Below the pieces are notes generated by a model. It ran no database searches, was not told the origin of the DNA, and was given only the letters and a program-made list of their open reading frames with translations. Of a stretch of DNA of 64,000 nt, positions 1 to 6,883 are shown one piece after another. A program made the translations under genes and the position numbers. The stretch is taken from the NCBI RefSeq assembly GCF_036013915.1, contig NZ_CP107899.1, positions 3,038,001 to 3,102,000 on the forward strand. Reading direction: 5' to 3'. The DNA is from Streptomyces sp. NBC_00464. GTDB taxonomy: Bacteria > Actinomycetota > Actinomycetes > Streptomycetales > Streptomycetaceae. Position 1 is the stretch's first letter, and the number at the start of each line of letters is the position of its first letter.

Positions 1-2112
1 CTCTGGGAGCGGCTCGGCCGCATCGAGCGGCGGGTACGGCACGCGGTCGCGCTGCGCCGGGACACCGACCCGCAACCGGACGATCCGTTCCGGGGGCAGT
101 ACCTCACCCCCGCCGCGGCCGAGCGCATCCTGGACTCCCGGGACGCGTTCCTCCCGGTGCCGGTCCCCGCGTCGGCCCAAGGTCCCGGCGCCACGCCCGA
201 TTCCCCGGCCGGGGGCCGGATAGCCGCCCTCGCGGAACGCTTCGGTCTGGTCGAGCCGGACGTGGATCTCCTGCTGGTCGCGATGGCCCCGGACATCGAC
301 GCACGGTTCGAGCGGCTGTACGGCTATCTCAACGACGACCTCACCCGGCGCCGAGCCACGATCGACCTGGCCCTCGAACTCTGCGGACTGCCCGCCGCGG
401 GCTCCGGCCGCTTCCGGTTCTCGCCGTCCGCCCCGCTGGTCGCGGCCGGTCTCGTGGAGGTGCTGGAGGCCGACCGCCCGCTGCTCTCACGGGTGTTGCG
501 CGTACCGGACCGGGTCACCGCCCATCTGCTCGGCGACGACGAGGTGGACGGACGACTGCACGGTCTGGTCCGGGTGGCCGGGCCGGAGGAGGAACCGGAA
601 AAGGCACCGGCAAAGGCGCCGGAGGACGGGCCGGACCTGTGCCGGACGACGCTGCGGGTCGTGGCGGCGCTGGGTACCGGCAGCGGCCTGGTGCATCTGC
701 TGGACCGCGGCGGCGACCCCGGCCGGCTCGCGGCCGACGCACTCCTCGCGGCCGGGCTCCGCCCGCTGGTGGTGGACGTCGCGGCCCTGGCCACCGCGCC
801 GGACCCGGTGCGGACGGCGCAGATCCTGGCGACCGAGGCGCGGCTGAGCGGCGGCGGTCTCGTCCTCGGGCCGCTGGAGGCGCTCGCCCCCGAGCAGCCC
901 AAGGGCGCCGGCGTGATCGAAGGGCTCTGCGAGGCGGTCGGCGGCGGCTCCCCGCTGATCATGTACGGGAAGAAGCACTGGGACCCGTTGTGGGCCGCCG
1001 AGAGCCCCGTGACGGTCCACGTCCTGCCTCCGGACCCGGCGGACGCGGCCCGCAGGTGGCACCGGGAACTCACCGCGGCAGGCTCCTCGACGGGCCTCGC
1101 CGCCGGGACCGCGGCGGCCGGCGCACGCCTCACCGACGCCACCCGCGCCTACCGGCTCGACTCCGGCCAGATCCGCAGGGCCGCCGCCGTCGCCTCCCGG
1201 CTGGCCGCCCTGGAGAGCCGCCCGGTGGAGGCGCAGGACCTGCGGACCGCCGTCCGGGCCCAGAACGGGGCGGGGCTGGCCCGGCTCGCCCGCCGCATCG
1301 AGCCCACCGTCGGCTGGGACGACCTCGTACTGCCCCCGTCGACTCGCCACCAGCTGTCCGACCTGGCCCTGCGCGCACGCCACCGGGAGCAGGTGCTCGG
1401 CCGGTGGCGGATGCGGCCGGGCGGTGGAAGGGGCCGGGGCATCGTCGCGCTGTTCGCCGGGGAGTCCGGCACCGGCAAGACCATGTCGGCGGAGGTGGTC
1501 GCGGCCGACCTGGGCATGGAGCTCTACGTCGTGGACCTGTCGTCCGTGGTGGACAAGTACATCGGTGAGACCGAGAAGAACCTGGAGCGGATCTTCGTCG
1601 AGGCGTCCGACGTCAACGCGGTGCTGCTGTTCGACGAGGCGGACGCCGTCTTCGGGAAGCGTTCGCAGGTCAAGGACGCGCAGGACCGGCACGCCAACGT
1701 GGAGTCGGCCTACCTGCTCCAGCGGATCGAGTCCTTCGACGGCATCGCCGTACTCACCACCAATCTGCGGGCCAACCTCGACGAGGCGTTCACCCGCCGC
1801 CTCGACGTGGTCGCCGACTTCCCCGTACCGGACGCACAGCAGCGCCTCGCCCTGTGGGAACGCTGCCTGGGCACGGAGATCCCCCGCGCCTCCGGACTGG
1901 ACCTGCGGACCTGCGCGGATCGGTTCGAGCTGACGGGCGGGTCCATCCGCGCCTGCGCGGTCACCGCCGCCTACCAGGCGGCGGAGTCGGGCCGCCCGCT
2001 GGACACGGAGCAGCTCGTGTCGGCGGTCCTCGCCGAGTACCGCAAACTCGGACGACTGGTCCTGGACAGCGAGTTCGGCCCCTGGCTGGAGCGCACCCGG
2101 CGCGGGGACTGA
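1..2112 (+). CDS. AAA+ ATPase, contractile-injection-system type (5' partial)
   Basis: The reading frame is open from base 1, so the true start lies left of the window and 703 residues are visible. The C-terminal third is an AAA+ ATPase module. Walker A is GESGTGKT (1459-1482) and Walker B is VLLFDEAD (1621-1644), followed by a sensor-like TTNLRANLD and an arginine pair in FTRRLD. A roughly 450-residue Ala/Gly-rich N-terminal region precedes it. Large ATPases of this build are conserved in extracellular contractile injection (Afp/PVC-like) clusters, where the homologue is Afp15. That assignment rests on remembered motif similarity, because no sheath, tube or baseplate gene is visible here. 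It could instead be a stand-alone CDC48-like ATPase. The ATPase fold is certain; the injection-system role is inferred. Confidence 0.85.
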   Translation, partial: LWERLGRIERRVRHAVALRRDTDPQPDDPFRGQYLTPAAAERILDSRDAFLPVPVPASAQGPGATPDSPAGGRIAALAERFGLVEPDVDLLLVAMAPDIDARFERLYGYLNDDLTRRRATIDLALELCGLPAAGSGRFRFSPSAPLVAAGLVEVLEADRPLLSRVLRVPDRVTAHLLGDDEVDGRLHGLVRVAGPEEEPEKAPAKAPEDGPDLCRTTLRVVAALGTGSGLVHLLDRGGDPGRLAADALLAAGLRPLVVDVAALATAPDPVRTAQILATEARLSGGGLVLGPLEALAPEQPKGAGVIEGLCEAVGGGSPLIMYGKKHWDPLWAAESPVTVHVLPPDPADAARRWHRELTAAGSSTGLAAGTAAAGARLTDATRAYRLDSGQIRRAAAVASRLAALESRPVEAQDLRTAVRAQNGAGLARLARRIEPTVGWDDLVLPPSTRHQLSDLALRARHREQVLGRWRMRPGGGRGRGIVALFAGESGTGKTMSAEVVAADLGMELYVVDLSSVVDKYIGETEKNLERIFVEASDVNAVLLFDEADAVFGKRSQVKDAQDRHANVESAYLLQRIESFDGIAVLTTNLRANLDEAFTRRLDVVADFPVPDAQQRLALWERCLGTEIPRASGLDLRTCADRFELTGGSIRACAVTAAYQAAESGRPLDTEQLVSAVLAEYRKLGRLVLDSEFGPWLERTRRGD

Positions 2113-2183
2113 CCGGCGGATCAGGGCCGGGAACGCGGTCGCCGGCCCTGGTCCCGCGTCCCGGCGTCCGTATCATCTGCTGC

Positions 2184-2774
2184 ATGACTGCAGAGCCCTC
2201 GCGATCCGCCGGCCGTATGCGCGCCTCCGACGCCGACCGCGAGGCGGTGGTGGAGCAGCTGCGGGAGGCGGCGGCCGACGGGCGCATCGATCTCGAAGAA
2301 CTGGACGAGCGCCTGGAGCTGGCGCTCACGGCCAGAACCCACGCCGAACTCGCGCCGCTCACCGACGACCTGGTGCCGGTGATGCTCGAATCGGACGAAC
2401 CGCTGACCCTGAAGGGCGGCATCCACGGTGTGACCCGGACGGGCCGCTGGAAGGTGCCGCCGCGGATTGTCGCGTACGGGGGCCTGGGCGGCGTGCGCCT
2501 CGACTTCACGCGGGCCGAGTGCCGGCTGCGCGAGATCGAGGTGGTGGTGGACGCGCAGATGGCCGGGGTGGTGTTCGTGGTCCCGGTGGGCTGGAGGGCG
2601 GAGACGGACGCGCTGGATCCCGGCTTCGGCGGTCTGAAGGACAAGACCTCGGGCGAACGGCTGCCGGGCACACCGGTGCTCCGGATCTCGGGTACGTGCG
2701 GTGCGGGAGGCGTGGTCGTCCGCTACCCGAACCTCCTGGAACGCCGCAGACAGCGCAAGGAGCTGTCGCGCTGA
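2184..2774 (+). CDS. DUF1707 / LiaF-like domain protein
   Basis: This 196-residue protein begins with a DUF1707 (SHOCT-like) segment of about 50 residues: MRASDADREAVVEQLREA, then the GRIDLEELDERLE motif. A beta-rich domain of the cell-wall-active-antibiotic-response (LiaF C-terminal) type follows, with a GGxxxDFTRA stretch. No signal peptide or membrane segment is evident, so it is probably cytosolic or membrane-peripheral. The family is abundant in actinobacteria and lacks a defined biochemical role. The ATG at 2184 is preceded by no clear Shine-Dalgarno sequence, so a short leader is possible. It lies 71 bp after the ATPase gene and may be co-transcribed with it. Confidence 0.85.
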   Translation: MTAEPSRSAGRMRASDADREAVVEQLREAAADGRIDLEELDERLELALTARTHAELAPLTDDLVPVMLESDEPLTLKGGIHGVTRTGRWKVPPRIVAYGGLGGVRLDFTRAECRLREIEVVVDAQMAGVVFVVPVGWRAETDALDPGFGGLKDKTSGERLPGTPVLRISGTCGAGGVVVRYPNLLERRRQRKELSR

Positions 2775-2804
2775 GCCCGTACGCCAGCCCGTTCACCAGC
2801 CCGT

Positions 2805-3260
2805 TCACCGCTCCGGGATCTGCACCCCTGGCGCCGGCCCGAAGACAGCCACCGCCTCACACCCCTCCTCCTGCCGGAACGTCACCCGCAGCTCCATCCC
2901 GATGGCGAGCGCGGACTCCTCGCACTCCACGATCTCCGTCATCATCCGCGGCCCCTCCGCCAGGTCGACGACCGCGGCAACGTACGGGACCCGGCCACCG
3001 AACGGGGGCAGGTCGTTGCGGTGGACGACGGACCAGGTGTAGAGGGTGGCCCGGCCGCTCGCCCGTTCCCACTCGACGTCCTCGCTCCAGCAGTGCGGGC
3101 AGAACTCGCGCGGGTAGTGGTGCGCCCGGCCGCAGTCACGGCAGCCGCGGAGCAGCAGGTGCCCCTCGGCGGCCGCGTCCCAGTAGGGGCGGGTGAAGGC
3201 GTCGGGCTCCGGGATGTCGTAGCGGGGGGCCGGCGCGGGAGCCGGAGGCGGCGTCGTCAC
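2805..3260 (-). CDS. Zn-ribbon / OB-fold acyl-CoA-associated protein (DUF35)
   Basis: The 151-residue product has a rubredoxin-like zinc ribbon, CRDCGRAHHYPREFCPHC, at about residues 40-57, followed by an OB-fold. This is the DUF35 architecture (DUF35_N plus OB_aCoA_assoc). Members usually partner a thiolase or a MaoC-like hydratase in CoA-ester catabolism, including steroid side-chain cleavage. No thiolase gene lies nearby, which is unusual. The GTG start at 3260 overlaps the stop of the upstream doxX-like gene as GTGA, so the two are translationally coupled. The pair is read from a promoter region carrying a CTGACG palindrome at 3732. Confidence 0.85.
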   Translation of the reverse strand: MTTPPPAPAPAPRYDIPEPDAFTRPYWDAAAEGHLLLRGCRDCGRAHHYPREFCPHCWSEDVEWERASGRATLYTWSVVHRNDLPPFGGRVPYVAAVVDLAEGPRMMTEIVECEESALAIGMELRVTFRQEEGCEAVAVFGPAPGVQIPER

Positions 3261-3709
3261 AGGAAGAGTCCCATCGCGTCGTCGAGGGACCAGGTCTGCC
3301 AGGACATGGCGAACAGCGCGACGAGGGAGATCAGCGCCATCATCGCGTTCTGCCCCTGCTCGGCCCAGTCGTGGATCATCAGCACCAGGTAGAGCAGGTT
3401 GAGCAGGAGCCCCGCGACCAGCGCGACCGGGGTCAGGAATCCGGTCACCAGGCCGAGGCCCAGGGCGAGTTCCGCGTACACGACGACATACGCCATGGCC
3501 TTCGGGCGCGGCGCGACGATCCTCTCGAAGCCGGTCCGGACCACCGGCCAGCGGTGTTTGCCCGCGACGTCCGCCGCCCAGGCGATGCCGGTGCCGCGCT
3601 CGAACCAGCCCTTCTTGTCCTTGTGGCGCCAGCTCTCCAGCCACCACAGGCCGAGGCCTATTCGGAGCACGGCGAGCCACTGTGCTCCGTCGAGCCAGAT
3701 CGTCCGCAT
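3257..3709 (-). CDS. DoxX family membrane protein
   Basis: The 150-residue protein has about four hydrophobic segments: WLAVLRIGLGLWWLES near the N-terminus, AYVVVYAELALGLGLVTGF, LVAGLLLNLLYLVL, and a C-terminal ALISLVALFAMSW. This is the DoxX/TQO-small-like fold. Family members sit in the membrane with redox enzymes, but their exact role is unsettled. It is the first gene of a two-gene unit with the OB-fold protein. Its start codon lies 22 bp from the palindrome CTGACGGTACGTCAG, so repression by a TetR-like protein is likely. The divergent FAD monooxygenase gene shares this control region. Confidence 0.82.
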   Translation of the reverse strand: MRTIWLDGAQWLAVLRIGLGLWWLESWRHKDKKGWFERGTGIAWAADVAGKHRWPVVRTGFERIVAPRPKAMAYVVVYAELALGLGLVTGFLTPVALVAGLLLNLLYLVLMIHDWAEQGQNAMMALISLVALFAMSWQTWSLDDAMGLFL

Positions 3710-3731
3710 GGGGCCCTCCCGTTCACCTAAT

Positions 3732-3746
3732 CTGACGGTACGTCAG
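3732..3746. promoter_or_regulatory. CTGACG-N3-CGTCAG operator, site 1
   Basis: CTGACGGTACGTCAG is a perfect 6+6 inverted repeat with a 3-bp centre. It lies between the divergent doxX-like and FAD monooxygenase genes. Six further copies in this window make it a probable TetR-family operator. The cognate regulator is not identified. Confidence 0.7.
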
Positions 3747-3857
3747 TTCACCTGATGGCGGCGAGCTGCGCAAGAGGCGTGCACCCGTGATCAATTCGCA
3801 ATCGATTCCGGTCTTGACCGAGACCCATCAAGGAGTCGCGCGATTACGCTCCGAAGC

Positions 3858-5045
3858 ATGTCCGACAGCACACCTACCGCCGGTAGCAGCACCCCGGCCC
3901 CCACCGACATCACCGAGGACCGCCCCGTCTACGTCATCGGCGGTGGCCCGGGCGGCCTCGCCGCCGCGGCGGCCCTGCGCGAGCAGGGGGTGCGGGCCGT
4001 CGTCCTGGAGAAGTCCGGGGACGTCGGCGCGTCCTGGCGCGGCCACTACGACCGGCTGCATCTGCACACCACCCGGCGCTGGTCCGCCCTCCCGGGGCTG
4101 GCCATGCCCCGCAGGTTCGGCCGCTGGGTCTCCCGGGACGACGTGGTGCGCTACTTGGAGAAGTACGTCGAGCACCACGGCCTCGAAGTGGTGACGGGCG
4201 TCGAGGTCTCCCGCATCGACCGGGCGGCCGACGGCTCCGGGTGGCGGCTGACCGCGACCGGCGGACGCGAGCTGACCGGCCGGGCCGTCGTCGTGGCCAC
4301 CGGCTACAACCACACCCCGCGGATCCCCGACTGGTCCGGGCGCGACACCTTCACCGGCGCGCTGCTGCACGCCTCCGAGTACCGCAACCCGGCCCCGTAC
4401 GCGGGCCAGGACGTCCTCGTCGTGGGCGTCGGCAACACGGGAGCGGAGATCGCCGTCGACCTGGTGGAGGGCGGGGCGTCACGCGTACGCCTCGCAGTGC
4501 GCACCGTCCCGCACATCGTGCGCCGCTCCACGGCGGGCTGGCCCGCGCAGGCGACCGGCATCCTGGTGCGCCGGCTGCCGGTCGCGCTCGTGGACCGGGC
4601 CGGCGGTCTGATGGCCCGCGTCGCGGTGCCGGACCTCGCCGAACAGGGGCTGCCCCGGCCGGACACGGGCCTGTACTCCCGGGTCAAGGACGGGGCCATC
4701 CCGGTCCAGGACGTGGGGCTGATCGACGCGGTGAAGGGCGGCCGGGTGGTGCCGGTGTCGGCCGTCGAGTCGTTCGACAAGGACGCGGTGGTGCTGGCGG
4801 ACGGGACCCGGATCACGCCGGACGCGGTGATCGCCGCGACCGGCTATCTGCGGGCCCTGGAGCCGCTGGTCGGCCACCTCGGGGTGCTGGACGCCCGGGG
4901 CCGGCCGGTGGCACACGGCGGCCGGACGCCGAAGCAGGCGCCCGGCCTGTACTTCACCGGGTTCACCAACCCGATCAGCGGCATGTTCCGCGAAATGGCC
5001 CTGGACGCGCAGAAGATCGCGAAGCGGCTGGCGCGCACCGTCTGA
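3858..5045 (+). CDS. FAD-dependent flavin monooxygenase (NAD(P)/FAD oxidoreductase)
   Basis: The 395-residue enzyme has an FAD-binding GGGPGG at residues 28-33 after a short disordered N-terminus. An ATGYN motif lies near residue 148, a second nucleotide-binding GVGNTG near residue 191, and a terminal ATGYL near residue 327. The order and length match class B flavin monooxygenases of the YUCCA/CzcO group, which insert oxygen using NADPH and FAD in the cytosol. The substrate is unknown. The context of CoA ligases and acyl-CoA dehydrogenases suggests oxidation of an organic acid or its precursor. It is divergent from the doxX-like unit across operator site 1 and is followed by a hairpin at 5111-5137. 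Confidence 0.85.
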   Translation: MSDSTPTAGSSTPAPTDITEDRPVYVIGGGPGGLAAAAALREQGVRAVVLEKSGDVGASWRGHYDRLHLHTTRRWSALPGLAMPRRFGRWVSRDDVVRYLEKYVEHHGLEVVTGVEVSRIDRAADGSGWRLTATGGRELTGRAVVVATGYNHTPRIPDWSGRDTFTGALLHASEYRNPAPYAGQDVLVVGVGNTGAEIAVDLVEGGASRVRLAVRTVPHIVRRSTAGWPAQATGILVRRLPVALVDRAGGLMARVAVPDLAEQGLPRPDTGLYSRVKDGAIPVQDVGLIDAVKGGRVVPVSAVESFDKDAVVLADGTRITPDAVIAATGYLRALEPLVGHLGVLDARGRPVAHGGRTPKQAPGLYFTGFTNPISGMFREMALDAQKIAKRLARTV

Positions 5046-5110
5046 GCCGCGCCGCCCTTGAGCAGGCTCTCCGCGTCACCCCGGGACGACCACGCCGTTC
5101 GCACAGCACA

Positions 5111-5137
5111 GCCCCCGCCGGGCACTCCCGGCGGGGC
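5111..5137 (+). terminator. GC-rich hairpin after the monooxygenase
   Basis: GCCCCCGCCGGG pairs with CCCGGCGGGGC across a short loop. It lies 66 bp after the monooxygenase stop and 26 bp before the next start. No U-tract follows, as is common in Streptomyces. Confidence 0.5.
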
Positions 5138-5163
5138 ATCCCACCCTGGTACGGAGGATGCAC

Positions 5164-6699
5164 GTGGCACGTCAACGAACAGGTCAGACCCAGCAGCCGG
5201 CCCACGGACCGGTGACCCGGCGCGCGATGCTGGGAGGTGCGGCGGCCGCCGGGGTCTCGGCGCTCGGCGTGGCCGGAACCGGCACCGCGCAGGCCGCGCC
5301 GGCGGCGGGCACCGCACCGCGCGAGGTGGACGTCGCGGTGGTCGGCGGCGGGCTGGCCGGCCTGACCGCCGCCCGCGATCTGGCCGCCGCCGGAAAGTCC
5401 GTCCTGGTCCTGGAGGCACGCGACCGGGTCGGCGGCCGGGTGCTCAATCTGGCCCTGCCGAACGGCGGGATCAGCGAGGGCGGCGGCGAGTTCATCGGCC
5501 CGACGCAGGACCGGATGAAGGCCCTCGCCGACTCGCTGGGGGTGGCGACCTTCCCCACGTACAACACCGGCAAGAACGTCCTGTTCAAGGACGGCAAGCG
5601 CACCCCCTACGCCACCGACGGGCTGCTCGGATCCGTCCCGCCGATCGATGTGGCGGGGCTCGCCAACGCGGCGGCGGTGCAGGCGATGCTGAACGACCTG
5701 GCCAAGCAGGTGCCGGTCGACGCCCCGTGGACGGCCGCGAAGGCGGACGAGTGGGACAGCCAGACCTTCGAGACCTGGCTGAAGCACAACGCCGTGATCC
5801 CGTCCGCGAAGTTCCTCTTCGACGTGGCGTGCACCTCGGTCTTCTCGGCCGAGCCGAGTGAGCTCTCGCTCCTGTTCGTGCTGTTCTACATCCGGGCGGC
5901 GGGCAACGAGTCGACCCCCGGCACCTTCGAGCGCCTCACCGAGACGGGTACGGGCGCCCAGGCGACCCGGTTCGTCGGCGGCTCCGCGCAGGTGCCGCTG
6001 CGCCTCGCACAGTCCCTCGGTGACCGGGTCGTCCTGAACGCCCCCGTCACCCGGATCGCACAGGGCGGCACCGGCCGGCTGACCGTGGAGGCCGAGGGCC
6101 TCACCGTCTCCGCCCGCCGGGTCGTGATCGCCGTCCCGCCTTCGCTCACCAACCGCATCACCTTCTCCCCCGGCCTGCCCGCCACCCGCGACCAGCTCGG
6201 CCAGCGGCTGCCGATGGGGTCGGTCGGCAAGGCGATCGCGGTGTACGACACCCCGTTCTGGCGCGCCGACGGCCTCAACGGCCAGGTGGTCAGCGACTCC
6301 GGCGCCATCCGCTCCACCTTCGACAACTCGCCTCCGGACGGCTCGTACGGAGCGCTGATGGGCTTCATCGAGTCCGACGAGATGCGCCGGCTCAACGACG
6401 CTTCTCAGGCCGAGGTGAAGGCGGTCGTCCTGAAGGACTTCGCCACGTACTTCGGCGACCGTGCGAAGACCCCGACCGGGTTCGTGCTCCAGCGCTGGGA
6501 CAACGAGACCTACTCCCGCGGCGGCCCGGTCGCCTACGCCCCGCCCGGCGTCCTGACCCGCTACGGCGCCGCGCTGCGCGCACCCGTCGGAGCGATCCAC
6601 TGGGCGGGCACGGAGACGTCGACGTACTGGAACGGGTACATGGACGGCGCCGTCCGCTCGGGCGAGCGCGTCGCCAAGGAGGTCGTCGCCGCGCTCTGA
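5164..6699 (+). CDS. Secreted flavin monoamine oxidase family protein
   Basis: The product is about 511 residues. A twin-arginine signal is visible: TRRAML at residues 18-23, an Ala/Gly-rich hydrophobic stretch, then a probable AQA cleavage region. The FAD-binding VVGGGLAGL lies near residue 60 with the downstream GG-motif ARDRVGGRV. The C-terminus has the flavin-anchoring HWAGTETS and YMDGAVRSGERVA. This is the monoamine oxidase fold, which oxidises amines to imines and yields hydrogen peroxide. I chose GTG 5164 because GGAGG (5153-5157) sits 6 nt upstream; the ATG at 5158 abuts that site and is unlikely. Export as a folded flavoprotein through Tat is expected. The strong hairpin at 6721 ends transcription. 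Confidence 0.87.
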   Translation: MARQRTGQTQQPAHGPVTRRAMLGGAAAAGVSALGVAGTGTAQAAPAAGTAPREVDVAVVGGGLAGLTAARDLAAAGKSVLVLEARDRVGGRVLNLALPNGGISEGGGEFIGPTQDRMKALADSLGVATFPTYNTGKNVLFKDGKRTPYATDGLLGSVPPIDVAGLANAAAVQAMLNDLAKQVPVDAPWTAAKADEWDSQTFETWLKHNAVIPSAKFLFDVACTSVFSAEPSELSLLFVLFYIRAAGNESTPGTFERLTETGTGAQATRFVGGSAQVPLRLAQSLGDRVVLNAPVTRIAQGGTGRLTVEAEGLTVSARRVVIAVPPSLTNRITFSPGLPATRDQLGQRLPMGSVGKAIAVYDTPFWRADGLNGQVVSDSGAIRSTFDNSPPDGSYGALMGFIESDEMRRLNDASQAEVKAVVLKDFATYFGDRAKTPTGFVLQRWDNETYSRGGPVAYAPPGVLTRYGAALRAPVGAIHWAGTETSTYWNGYMDGAVRSGERVAKEVVAAL

Positions 6700-6720
6700 C
6701 GCCCGTGAGGGCACTCCTGC

Positions 6721-6772
6721 GGTTGAGAGCGGTGGTCCGGGGAAGGTCCCGGGCCACCGCTCTCAACCTTTC
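6721..6772 (+). terminator. Strong terminator hairpin
   Basis: GGTTGAGAGCGGTGG (6721-6735) pairs perfectly with CCACCGCTCTCAACC (6754-6768) and is followed by TTTCCC. This 15-bp stem lies 22 bp after the amine oxidase stop and separates it from the next operator-controlled unit. Confidence 0.8.
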
Positions 6773-6787
6773 CCTGCACACCCATTC

Positions 6788-6802
6788 CTGACGGGCCGTC
6801 AG
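6788..6802. promoter_or_regulatory. CTGACG-N3-CGTCAG operator, site 2
   Basis: CTGACGGGCCGTCAG is a perfect palindrome upstream of the NDP-forming acyl-CoA synthetase gene. A second copy starts 24 bp downstream, so a regulator could bind both sites on about the same face of the helix. Confidence 0.7.
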
Positions 6803-6811
6803 TTCAGTAAC

Positions 6812-6826
6812 CTGACAGAGCGTCAG
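6812..6826. promoter_or_regulatory. CTGACG-N3-CGTCAG operator, site 3
   Basis: CTGACAGAGCGTCAG differs from the consensus only at base 6. It is the second of a tandem pair 58 bp before the start codon of the acyl-CoA synthetase gene. Confidence 0.65.
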
Positions 6827-6883
6827 TTTTGTGCCCGGGCACCACAAGTGCCGACGGACTTTCGAGCAGGAGTGGGCGGAACG

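Noticed and set aside
324..1692. Long minus-strand frames opposite the AAA+ ATPase
   Set aside because: They are Arg/Pro/Ser-rich, lack ribosome sites and lie opposite a gene with intact ATPase motifs. They are shadow frames caused by high GC.
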